In this document: positions 1 through 6,572 of the stretch, piece after piece
Numbering within the stretch: position 1 is the stretch's first letter
Layout: each line of letters starts with the position of its first letter
DNA from: an uncultured Jeotgalicoccus sp.
Lineage (GTDB): Bacteria; Bacillota; Bacilli; Staphylococcales; Salinicoccaceae
Length of the DNA stretch: 8,181 nt
Reading direction: 5' to 3'
NCBI GenBank assembly: GCA_947631305.1
Contig: CANRKV010000069.1
Location: 1-8,181, forward strand
Notes under the pieces: generated by a model
Told to the model about the DNA's origin: nothing
Seen by the model: the letters and a program-made list of their open reading frames with translations, nothing else
Database searches by the model: none
Position numbers and translations under genes: made by a program

Positions 1-987
1 GTATCTGATCTTGTTAAGAAAGAATTTATTCAGGGTCAGGCATATGTACTGAATGCTGAGTATCCGATTGTCTGTGTCGGTGCGGCTAACGTTGACAGAA
101 AGTTCTTTGTTCACGATGAGCTGTTACACGGAACATCGAACCCAATTCAGTCGGCACATTCGGTTGGCGGAGTTGCGCGTAATATTGGTGAGAACCTCGG
201 CCGACTCGGTGAGAGTGTTGCTCTGATTACGACACGCGGTAATGATGGTGAATGGAAGACGATTCACGAATCGACTTCACCGTTTATCAACCTTGATTTT
301 GCAGAACATATAGAGGGGCAGAGTACAGGCTGTTACACGGCTTTAATCAGTCATGAAGGTGAGATGGAGTATGGCTTCGCAGATATGAACATCTACGATT
401 ATCTGACGCCTGAAGTAATGATTAAACAAACATACATATTAAAGCGCGCAAAATGCATCGTTGCAGATTTAAATACACCTAAAGTATCTCTCGACTTTTT
501 ATGTGCCTATGCAGAAAAACACGATCTTAATCTTGTGCTTATACCTGTATCGGGACCGAAGATGAATCGTATGCCGGATAATTTAAAACCGGTGGACTGG
601 ATAATCGTCAACAGGGATGAAACAGAAGCACATTTTAATATTAAGATTAACAGTGATGAAGAACTGCTTAAAGCAGCGAATATGTGGAATGATGCGGGAG
701 TCAGTCATGTTATTGTGACGAATGGCGTTAAATCGATAGCTTACAGCGGCAAGAACGGCGTCGGTAAAATATACAGCATAATCCCATCGGAGAAAGTTGT
801 CGATGTCACAGGTGCCGGAGATTCGTTTTCCAGCGCAATTGTCTACGGCTGGCTGAAAGGCTATTCAATAGATGACATCGTTAAGATGGCAATGATGAAC
901 AGCAGCAAGACAATAGAGACAGAATATACCGTACGTCAGGATTTAACAGAAAAACAACTTATTAAAGACATGGAGGAAGTTAAATGA
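1..987 (+). CDS. psuK: Pseudouridine kinase, PfkB family, with N-terminal winged-helix remnant (5' partial)
   Basis: Seen: the frame is open from base 1 and gives 328 residues, so the start lies upstream. The first ~18 residues (VSDLVKKEFIQGQAYVLN) look like the end of a winged-helix DNA-binding domain with its wing, and a ribokinase-type fold beginning YPIVCVGAANVD follows. PfkB signature 1 is at 163-220 (GGVARNIGENLGRLG). Signature 2, DVTGAGDSF, is at 802-828; its last Asp (820-822) is the expected catalytic base. Known: wHTH-PfkB proteins of this layout (about 360 residues, like E. coli YeiI), beside psuG, phosphorylate pseudouridine to pseudouridine 5'-phosphate in the cytoplasm. Inferred: about 35-40 N-terminal residues are missing, and the HTH may regulate the operon. 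The stop codon overlaps the psuG start as ATGA, so the two are translationally coupled. The kinase fold is certain; pseudouridine specificity rests mainly on the psuG neighbour. Confidence 0.9.
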   Translation, partial: VSDLVKKEFIQGQAYVLNAEYPIVCVGAANVDRKFFVHDELLHGTSNPIQSAHSVGGVARNIGENLGRLGESVALITTRGNDGEWKTIHESTSPFINLDFAEHIEGQSTGCYTALISHEGEMEYGFADMNIYDYLTPEVMIKQTYILKRAKCIVADLNTPKVSLDFLCAYAEKHDLNLVLIPVSGPKMNRMPDNLKPVDWIIVNRDETEAHFNIKINSDEELLKAANMWNDAGVSHVIVTNGVKSIAYSGKNGVGKIYSIIPSEKVVDVTGAGDSFSSAIVYGWLKGYSIDDIVKMAMMNSSKTIETEYTVRQDLTEKQLIKDMEEVK

Positions 988-1898
988 ATCATTTAATCGA
1001 ATTACACCCGGATGTTAAAGAAGCGTTAGCAAGCAATAAACCGGTAATTGCTTTAGAATCAACTATTATTTCACACGGTATGCCTTACCCGCAAAACGTG
1101 GAAATGGCTAAAAAAGTAGAAGATATTGTACGCGAAGGCGGAGCGGTTCCTGCAACAATTGCAATTATGGACGGTAAGATTAAAGTAGGTCTTGATGAGG
1201 ATTCACTTGAGAAGCTTGGTAACTCTGAAGGTGTTGCGAAAGTATCACGCCGCGACCTTGCAGAAATCATTGCAACTAAACGCATCGGTGCAACGACTGT
1301 AGCATCGACAATGATCTGTGCTGAAATGGCAGGCATTAAATTCTTCGTTACAGGCGGAATCGGCGGCGTACACCGCGGAGTGGAAGAAACTATGGATATC
1401 TCAGCTGACCTTGATGAACTGGGGAAAACTGATGTAGCTGTAATCTGTGCAGGAGCTAAATCTATTTTAGACCTGGATAAAACGATGGAATACCTTGAAA
1501 CTAAAGGTGTACCTGTAATCGGTTATCAGACTGAAGTGCTGCCTGCATTCTTCACACGCACGAGTGACATCAAATTAAACACTGTGTCTGAAACAACAGA
1601 AGACATTGCAGCGATTATTAAAGCGAAACACGACCTTGAACTTGAAGGCGGGGTTGTTATCGCCAACCCTATTTTAGAAAGTGACGAACTGCCTAAAGAA
1701 TACATCGACAAGATCGTTATGGAAGCTGTTAAAGAAGCTGAAGAAAACGGTATTGGAGGTAAAGATTCAACACCATTCCTGTTAGGTAAAATTGTAGAAA
1801 AAACAGAAGGTAAATCTCTGGAAACCAACATTAAATTAGTGTATAACAACGCTAAAGTCGGTACGCAGATCGCTGTAGACTACTTTAATATGCAATAG
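984..1898 (+). CDS. psuG: Pseudouridine-5'-phosphate glycosidase
   Basis: Cytoplasmic enzyme that reversibly splits pseudouridine 5'-phosphate into uracil and ribose 5-phosphate by breaking the C-C glycosidic bond. Its 304 residues match the usual family length (about 300-312). Visible family blocks: PVIALESTIISHGMPYP (20-36), VAKVSRRD (84-91), a Gly-rich FVTGGIGGVHRG (121-132), DISADLDEL (138-146), and CAGAKSILD (155-163). By alignment from memory with E. coli YeiN, E25, K86, D142 (metal ligand) and K159 (Schiff-base lysine) correspond to E31, K93, D149 and K166, so the active site appears intact. The start is supported by GGAGG at 972-976, seven bases upstream and inside psuK. It shares an ATGA overlap with the kinase that makes its substrate, and it is the last gene of the operon before a terminator. 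Older annotations call this family indigoidine synthase A (IndA). Confidence 0.96.
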   Translation: MNHLIELHPDVKEALASNKPVIALESTIISHGMPYPQNVEMAKKVEDIVREGGAVPATIAIMDGKIKVGLDEDSLEKLGNSEGVAKVSRRDLAEIIATKRIGATTVASTMICAEMAGIKFFVTGGIGGVHRGVEETMDISADLDELGKTDVAVICAGAKSILDLDKTMEYLETKGVPVIGYQTEVLPAFFTRTSDIKLNTVSETTEDIAAIIKAKHDLELEGGVVIANPILESDELPKEYIDKIVMEAVKEAEENGIGGKDSTPFLLGKIVEKTEGKSLETNIKLVYNNAKVGTQIAVDYFNMQ

Positions 1899-1902
1899 TT
1901 AT

Positions 1903-1950
1903 AAAAATGAGCCCTAATCCTTACAATTCGCTGAGGATTAGGGTATTTTT
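1903..1950 (+). terminator. Intrinsic terminator of the psuK-psuG operon
   Basis: A 10-bp perfect stem, CCCTAATCCT (1912-1921) pairing with AGGATTAGGG (1934-1943), with a 12-base loop, followed by TATTTTTATAT. It starts 13 bases after the psuG stop codon. The 5' flank AAAAA is only weakly complementary to the T tract, so termination is mainly in the plus direction. Confidence 0.85.
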
Positions 1951-1987
1951 ATATATAAGGATTACATAATTTAAAGAGGGTGCCGAA

Positions 1988-3694
1988 GTGACGGAGTTTA
2001 CTAAATATCTATCATTAAAACTGGATAAAACAAAAGAGAATTTGTATGTTATCTCTGATGAGACAGGGAAGCGCGAACTGCACAGCTATAATATTAAAGA
2101 TGAAAAATACGTAAAAGTATCGGCTGAACAGGAAAACGTTAAAAACTACTGGTTTGAAGATGAAGGGTTATTAATAGCAACGGATTTAAACGGTAATGAA
2201 CGCGAGCAGCTGACTCATTTCAAAGGAAAAGAAATGAACCAGCTTACGGCGGACGATGACTATTATCATCATTACGGGGTACATATGGACGGCAGGTTTA
2301 TTTATCTGAGACATCATAAGGAAGGTAAGACATTTGAAATGATGGATTACGAGGACGGACAGCAGACTGTTCTTAAATCATTTGAAACACCGTCGTCAAT
2401 CATCGGAAAATTTGATGATAATCATATACTGATGAGCCAGGCTGTAAATAATTTAGATAAAAAAGTCTTTCTGTATAATATAAAAACAGCTGAATTAACA
2501 GATACGGGGCTGCCGGCAGGGCGTTTTGGCAATTACCGTTCATTAAATGATTCAGAGGCACTGTTTACAAGTGATTACTTAGAAGGAAATTTAAATCTAT
2601 ATAAATTAAATAAAGACACTTTTGAATTCAAGAAGCTTACTTATTTTAAATGGGATATTCAAAAAGTCATTGTGCTTGAAGATAAAAATACTGTGATTTT
2701 TGAAGTGAATAAAAAAGGTTTCTCCAAACTGTTTAAATACAATGTCCAGGATGATCTGCTTGTAACCTTGGAATTCTTCAGTGAAGGGGTCATCCATTCG
2801 CTGGTTAATTCAGACGATAAGCTGTATGCATTGTATTCGGATATGAGTACGCCGCATGCAGTATACGAATTCAATTTAACCGACGGCAGTACAGAAAAAC
2901 TATTTGGCAACGATAAAATTGATACTGATATTAAGACGATGTATTCGACATATCCGTCGTTTGACGGGCTGGATGTGCCTTACTATTTATATCAGCAGCA
3001 AGGTGAGAATGCACCGACGGCCATACACGTGCATGGCGGCCCTGAATCGCAGGCGCGTCCCGAATTCAACGAACTGTATTATAAGCTCTGCAAAGAGGGC
3101 TATCAGATTGCTGTGCCGAATATAAGAGGATCCACGGGCTACTCCAAGTTTTATATCGGTCTCGATAATCAGGAAAAGCGTATCGATGCAGCGAAAGATG
3201 TTGTTGAACTGCGGGAGCATTTAATTAATAATCATCAGTCTGATAAAGATAATATTTTTATTATGGGAAGAAGCTACGGCGGATTTATGACGCTCTTGTT
3301 AATTACCCAGTTTCCGAAGCTGTGGAAGGGTGCGGTCGATATCGTCGGCATCTCGCATTTTACAACACTGCTGTCAAATACACCCGCTTGGCGCCGTGAA
3401 CAGCGTTCATACGAGTATGGGTTTATCGGTGAACATGATGAATTTATGCAGTGCATCGCACCGCTGAATAATACTCAGAGAATACGCTGCCCGCTCAGAA
3501 TATTCCATTCCCACAATGATGTGAGAGTGCCTTTTTCTGAATCCGTGCAAATGTATGAAAGAATGAAGAAAGAAAATAAAGATGTCGAGCTGACTGCATA
3601 TGAGAATGAAGGACATCAGTATTTATACACTGAAAATCAGGATGATATGAATAGAAAAGTAATAGAATTCTTTAACGAACAGAAAAATAAATAA
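1988..3694 (+). CDS. S9-family serine peptidase/acyl-aminoacyl peptidase-like alpha/beta hydrolase
   Basis: Seen: 568 residues. About 1-310 is rich in short beta-strands with repeated FxxxYNxKxxxL-type units, which suggests a beta-propeller cap. About 325-568 is an alpha/beta hydrolase with oxyanion-hole motif HVHGGPES (HGGP at 349-352), the S9 marker PNIRGSTGY, nucleophile motif GRSYGG (Ser429), Asp511 in HNDVRVPF and His543 in NEGHQ, so the Ser-Asp-His triad is complete. Known: S9 enzymes cleave short peptides, often after proline or from N-acylated ends, with the propeller excluding folded proteins. There is no signal peptide, so it is cytoplasmic. The start is GTG at 1988 with AAAGAGGG (1973-1980) seven bases upstream; no in-frame ATG lies nearby. 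It stands alone between two terminators. I see no convincing promoter in the 37 bases after the upstream terminator, so its expression source is unclear. The family is certain, the substrate unknown. Confidence 0.93.
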   Translation: MTEFTKYLSLKLDKTKENLYVISDETGKRELHSYNIKDEKYVKVSAEQENVKNYWFEDEGLLIATDLNGNEREQLTHFKGKEMNQLTADDDYYHHYGVHMDGRFIYLRHHKEGKTFEMMDYEDGQQTVLKSFETPSSIIGKFDDNHILMSQAVNNLDKKVFLYNIKTAELTDTGLPAGRFGNYRSLNDSEALFTSDYLEGNLNLYKLNKDTFEFKKLTYFKWDIQKVIVLEDKNTVIFEVNKKGFSKLFKYNVQDDLLVTLEFFSEGVIHSLVNSDDKLYALYSDMSTPHAVYEFNLTDGSTEKLFGNDKIDTDIKTMYSTYPSFDGLDVPYYLYQQQGENAPTAIHVHGGPESQARPEFNELYYKLCKEGYQIAVPNIRGSTGYSKFYIGLDNQEKRIDAAKDVVELREHLINNHQSDKDNIFIMGRSYGGFMTLLLITQFPKLWKGAVDIVGISHFTTLLSNTPAWRREQRSYEYGFIGEHDEFMQCIAPLNNTQRIRCPLRIFHSHNDVRVPFSESVQMYERMKKENKDVELTAYENEGHQYLYTENQDDMNRKVIEFFNEQKNK

Positions 3695-3736
3695 AAAATG
3701 AGCCGTTTCACCTGCAGAGGTGAAGCGGCTCATTTT
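3695..3736. terminator. Bidirectional intrinsic terminator between the S9 peptidase and marR
   Basis: A near-perfect hairpin: 3698-3713 (ATGAGCCGTTTCACCT) pairs with 3718-3733 around a GCAG loop, with one G-U pair (3706/3725). The A run at 3693-3698 and the T run at 3733-3736 let it work on both strands. It ends the plus-strand peptidase gene and the minus-strand marR gene, whose stop codon (3735-3737) lies in its right flank. Confidence 0.92.
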
Positions 3737-4163
3737 AATCTATTAAATTATTAAATTTCTGAAGCAGGCGGGCGAATTCTTCAATTTCTGTATCTTCCCA
3801 CTCATTAATCATTTTGGAAAAACGCTGCTTTCTGCCGCGTCTGATATGTACAATTACATCCCAGCCTTTTTCGTTAATATCATAGAGATATGAACGGCGG
3901 TCTGTTTCAGATTGTTTTTTCTCGAGCATCTCGTCTTCCATTAAGTCGGCTGCCTGCCTGCTGACTGTAGAAATATCAAGATGAAGTTTTTCAGCAATGC
4001 TTTTAACACCCATCGGTCCATTTTTAGAAATAAGCAGCAGTATTAAATAACTGGCCCGTTTAAGCTCCTGTTTTTTATCGAGTTCAACAGTGCGGGTTCT
4101 TAAAGCCCGGACCATCATAGCAATTTCCAGCTCTAAACTTTCTAAAGATTCATCGTTAACCAT
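3735..4163 (-). CDS. MarR-family winged-helix transcriptional regulator
   Basis: Predicted cytoplasmic dimeric repressor of 142 residues, typical for MarR proteins. Seen: an N-terminal helix for dimerisation; a winged helix at about 50-96 (GVKSIAEKLHLDISTVSRQAADL, recognition helix about 64-76); the wing with the family's D-R-R-S element at 88-91; and a long C-terminal helical pair. There is no cysteine in this frame, so control by thiol oxidation as in MgrA/OhrR is unlikely and a small ligand is more probable. The frame can be extended to a TTG at 4223, but that codon lies in the -10/operator region upstream of the likely transcription start, so I chose ATG at 4163 (MVNDESLES). Its ribosome site is weak: AAAGG (4179-4183) is 15 bases away. 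It is divergent from the DHA2 exporter, its probable target, and probably autoregulated through the shared palindrome. Confidence 0.9.
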   Translation of the reverse strand: MVNDESLESLELEIAMMVRALRTRTVELDKKQELKRASYLILLLISKNGPMGVKSIAEKLHLDISTVSRQAADLMEDEMLEKKQSETDRRSYLYDINEKGWDVIVHIRRGRKQRFSKMINEWEDTEIEEFARLLQKFNNLID

Positions 4164-4195
4164 TTTATATTTACACGGCCTTTCAGATTTTATGC

Positions 4196-4224
4196 TTGAC
4201 TTCAATATACTTGTATTATACAAT
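4196..4224 (+). promoter_or_regulatory. Promoter of the DHA2 exporter gene
   Basis: TTGACT (-35, 4196-4201), 17-bp spacer, TACAAT (-10, 4219-4224). The predicted start near 4231 gives a leader of about 30 bases containing AAAGAAGGA (4246-4254), six bases before the ATG. The promoter overlaps the opposing marR promoter and the palindrome. Confidence 0.75.
4211..4223. promoter_or_regulatory. Palindromic operator candidate in the marR/exporter divergent region
   Basis: TTGTAT-T-ATACAA is a perfect 13-bp inverted repeat. It covers the whole marR -10 box (4215-4220) and most of the exporter -10 box (4219-4224). MarR proteins commonly bind AT-rich palindromes of this size, so binding here would shut both promoters. 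The binding protein is inferred from position. Confidence 0.7.
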
Positions 4225-4243
4225 CATTTATTGTGTATGTCTA
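4215..4243 (-). promoter_or_regulatory. Promoter of marR
   Basis: Read on the minus strand: TAGACA (-35, 4238-4243), 17-bp spacer, perfect TATAAT (-10, 4215-4220). Transcription would start near 4208, about 45 bases before the chosen ATG. The two opposing promoters occupy the same DNA, so polymerase binding should be mutually exclusive. Confidence 0.75.
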
Positions 4244-4260
4244 TGAAAGAAGGAAAATGA

Positions 4261-5664
4261 ATGAGTTTAGAAAATGAAAACAGCAGTAAATTAACGTCTA
4301 GAAAAAGGACGATATTAATGGCAGTGCTCTTATCAGGGGCATTTGCAGCAATATTAAACCAGACACTCTTAGCGACAGCAATTCCTCATATAATGGAGGA
4401 TTTGAATCTTGAAGCGAATACGGCGCAGTGGCTGCAGTCAATATTTATGCTCGTCAACGGGATTATGATTCCTATTACAGCATTTTTAATTAATAAATTC
4501 TCGACGAGAACATTATTTTTCACTGCGATGTCACTGTTTGGACTCGGGACGCTGATTTGCGGTATATCGCCAAACTTCCCGTTGCTTATGACGGGACGTA
4601 TTTTACAGGCAGCAGGGGCAGGTATTATCATGCCGCTGATGCAGACGATTTTATTCCTTGTTTATCCGCGCAGTGAACGCGGTAAAGCGATGGGAATGTT
4701 TGGTCTTGTTATCAGCTTCGCACCGGCAATTGGACCGACACTGTCGGGCTGGTTTATCGATATTTATCCGTGGCGCGGATTGTTTTATATGATTCTGCCG
4801 ATTGTAGTGATTGATTTAATCGTTGCATATTTCATATTAAGAAACGTTACAGAGAAAACGAATCCGAAACTGGATATGATATCTATTATTCTGTCCACAC
4901 TCGGGTTTGGCGGACTCCTTTACGGCTTCAGTGCAGCAGGGGACAGCGGCTGGCTGAGTCTCACAGTATTACTGCCGATTATTATCGGTGCAATTGCGCT
5001 GACAATGTTTATTAAACGCCAGAACAGACTGGAAGAACCAATTCTGGAATTTGGAGTATTTAAAGATAAAACATTTACATTGTCTACAGTTTTAGGAATG
5101 ATCGTCTTTATGTCGATGATCGGAGGGGCAGTCGTACTGCCGATATTCATGCAGACAATGCTTGGATTCAGCGCGATGGAATCCGGTATGATGCTGCTGC
5201 CAGGTGCATTGATTATGGGACTGATGAGTCCGATTACCGGCAGGCTGTTCGATAAATACGGTGCAAGGTGGCTCGCTATTATCGGACTGGGTATGCTGGG
5301 TGTGACCACACTGATGTTCGCGACTCTGGATACGGAAACAACATTTACGTATCTCGCTGTCGTTAACTCGTTCCGCATGCTCGGTGTGGCGATGGTAATG
5401 ATGCCGGTCACAACATCAGCACTCAATCAGTTATCAAACAAACTTGTACCGCACGGCACTGCAATGAATAATACGATGAGACAAGTAGCAGGCGCAGTGG
5501 GGACTGCCTTATTGGTATCGATTATGACCAATACGGTGAAACCGGACGAAGGCGTCTCTGGAATGATTCATGGTGTAAATATGTCATTCCTGTTTGCAGG
5601 GATACTCGCACTTATCGGATTTGTACTCGCATTTAAATTAAAAAACACAAAAGATATGGACTAA
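4261..5664 (+). CDS. DHA2-family (EmrB/QacA-type) multidrug efflux MFS transporter
   Basis: Plasma-membrane proton-driven drug exporter of 467 residues with about 14 hydrophobic segments, as expected for DHA2 (12 plus two central). Visible motifs: LNQTLLATAIPH (32-43), in helix 1 where many relatives have an Asp; motif B, GRILQAAGAG (112-121, Arg113); antiporter motif C, GLVISFAPAIGPTLSG (148-163); and a second-half motif A, GRLFDKYGAR (327-336). The wording is closest, from memory, to the LmrB/MdeA branch (lincosamide or multidrug efflux in Bacillus and Staphylococcus), but I cannot assign a drug. No partner membrane-fusion protein is adjacent, as usual for Gram-positives. ATG at 4261 is chosen because AAGGA lies six bases upstream; an out-of-frame ATG at 4257 is too close to it. 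Divergent from marR, with a private terminator, hence monocistronic and probably MarR-controlled. Confidence 0.93.
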   Translation: MSLENENSSKLTSRKRTILMAVLLSGAFAAILNQTLLATAIPHIMEDLNLEANTAQWLQSIFMLVNGIMIPITAFLINKFSTRTLFFTAMSLFGLGTLICGISPNFPLLMTGRILQAAGAGIIMPLMQTILFLVYPRSERGKAMGMFGLVISFAPAIGPTLSGWFIDIYPWRGLFYMILPIVVIDLIVAYFILRNVTEKTNPKLDMISIILSTLGFGGLLYGFSAAGDSGWLSLTVLLPIIIGAIALTMFIKRQNRLEEPILEFGVFKDKTFTLSTVLGMIVFMSMIGGAVVLPIFMQTMLGFSAMESGMMLLPGALIMGLMSPITGRLFDKYGARWLAIIGLGMLGVTTLMFATLDTETTFTYLAVVNSFRMLGVAMVMMPVTTSALNQLSNKLVPHGTAMNNTMRQVAGAVGTALLVSIMTNTVKPDEGVSGMIHGVNMSFLFAGILALIGFVLAFKLKNTKDMD

Positions 5665-5667
5665 ATT

Positions 5668-5705
5668 AAAACATCGTACTGTCTCCTCGGACAGTACGAT
5701 GTTTT
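5668..5705. terminator. Bidirectional intrinsic terminator between the DHA2 exporter and the membrane protein
   Basis: The perfect stem 5671-5683 (ACATCGTACTGTC) pairs with 5690-5702 around a six-base loop. A:T pairs from flanking AAA and TTT extend it to about 16 bp. T-rich tracts exist on both strands (TTTTTT at 5702-5707; AAAA at 5668-5671). It begins four bases after the exporter's stop and abuts the stop of the minus-strand gene at 5706. Confidence 0.92.
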
Positions 5706-6509
5706 TTATGATTCATTATCATTTAAATTTTTTGATCTTATATACTGGCCGATAATAATAATGATTAAGCCGATGAACATAAAGTACTGAACGATAAACG
5801 CCGACAGGCCATTAAGGAAATCAAATGGGTAAATCAGACGTCCTGCACTGTATATCAGCAGTACGATGAAAATTAATTTACTCGCCCACGATTCAGAACT
5901 GAAGATGAAATATATTGAAGCGGCAGCGACAATAACGAAGACGACATAGAGTAATGTATCGACTAAGGAAGCATCATAGGACGTTATTTTTAAGGGACTG
6001 AGTGTTTCGGAGTTCATAAACAGTATTAAAAGATTCGCACCGACAAAGAGAAGTAAAAATAACACTCCGGAAACCATCTGCTTATTGCCGCGCGCAGAAG
6101 ACTGGTGTTTTATACCGTGATTCATTAATGGAACCATAGCCAGTATTAATATGATGACCGCAGGCAGCACTAATGAAATAACAATTTCTCCTAAGAAAAA
6201 AATACTTACTGAGAACAATACGGCAAAATAAACGCCGAGAATTGCTGCATCAGACCAGTATTTATTACGATACTTTGGTAAATCCTTTGACGCTACACGG
6301 GCAACATCTTTTGTTTTGGCGTTATAATACGTCACGTAGTCCTTGCCGGAACGTACCATCACATCGGCCATTATGTACAATTTCTCATACTTCGCATCTT
6401 CGGTAACGAAGTGTTTATCAAACTCGGTATCCAGCGAGTTAAATGCCAGCTGATCATCTTCAGGCAGCCCGCTGAATACTTTTTCATATTCTTTTTTATA
6501 ATTCGTCAT
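5706..6509 (-). CDS. Uncharacterised six-helix membrane protein with cytoplasmic N-terminal domain
   Basis: I do not recognise this family. Seen: 267 residues. Residues 1-85 are charged and helical (MTNYKKEYEKVF...), with no signal peptide and many Asp, Glu, Lys and Tyr. Six hydrophobic segments follow at about 88-106, 109-129, 145-165, 182-203, 208-228 and 234-257, with a short polar tail. The loop at 130-143 (HGIKHQSSARGNK) is basic and so likely cytoplasmic. There is no ATP-binding, transport or protease motif. The frame extends 18 codons upstream, but ATG at 6509 has AAGGA seven bases before it and is preferred. It lies 63 bases downstream of the second MFS gene on the same strand with no terminator between, so it may be co-transcribed, though a possible own promoter exists. 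A helical N-terminus plus six helices is seen in several Bacillota families of unknown function, such as DUF1129, but I see no signature that assigns it. Confidence 0.85.
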   Translation of the reverse strand: MTNYKKEYEKVFSGLPEDDQLAFNSLDTEFDKHFVTEDAKYEKLYIMADVMVRSGKDYVTYYNAKTKDVARVASKDLPKYRNKYWSDAAILGVYFAVLFSVSIFFLGEIVISLVLPAVIILILAMVPLMNHGIKHQSSARGNKQMVSGVLFLLLFVGANLLILFMNSETLSPLKITSYDASLVDTLLYVVFVIVAAASIYFIFSSESWASKLIFIVLLIYSAGRLIYPFDFLNGLSAFIVQYFMFIGLIIIIIGQYIRSKNLNDNES

Positions 6510-6542
6510 AAAAACATCCTTGTGTAATATATAATACTCATA

Positions 6543-6551
6543 ATTATAGCA
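6543..6551 (-). promoter_or_regulatory. Possible extended -10 promoter for the six-helix membrane protein
   Basis: On the minus strand TGCTATAAT (6543-6551) is a perfect extended -10 (TGn plus TATAAT), about 33 bases before the ATG at 6509. No good -35 lies 17-18 bases upstream, which is tolerable for extended -10 promoters. A near-palindrome, GTAATATATAATAC (6524-6537), lies in the leader. The gene could therefore be expressed both alone and by read-through from the MFS gene. Confidence 0.4.
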
Positions 6552-6572
6552 GATACTAAGCATTATACACTG

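Noticed and set aside
1085..1849. Minus-strand open frames inside psuG
   Set aside because: They are antisense shadows of a clearly coding gene, without ribosome sites or recognisable protein content. The same holds for minus-strand frames inside the S9 gene and the DHA2 gene, and for the plus-strand frame at 2904-3125.
1941..1946. GGGTAT resembling a sigma-B -10 box in front of the S9 gene
   Set aside because: It is the base of the terminator's right arm and no GTTT -35 element lies 13-15 bases upstream.
1903..3736. Shared AAAAATGAGCC at the start of two terminators, as a possible repeat family
   Set aside because: The match is limited to about 11 bases of A-run plus stem start; the rest of the two hairpins differs, so chance or convergent terminator design is enough.
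4164..4223. Twenty-residue N-terminal extension of the MarR protein starting at a TTG codon (4223)
   Set aside because: The TTG is part of the palindrome and next to the -10 box, upstream of the predicted transcript start near 4208, and has no ribosome site. The extension has no MarR-like sequence.
4257..4277. Six-codon out-of-frame ORF starting at ATG 4257, overlapping the DHA2 exporter start
   Set aside because: It begins only two bases after the AGGA site, too close for initiation, and nothing suggests a leader peptide.
6510..6563. Longer N-terminus of the six-helix membrane protein (MLSICYNYEYYILHKDVF)
   Set aside because: The segment spans the probable promoter and the AAGGA ribosome site; the ATG at 6509 has ideal spacing to that site.
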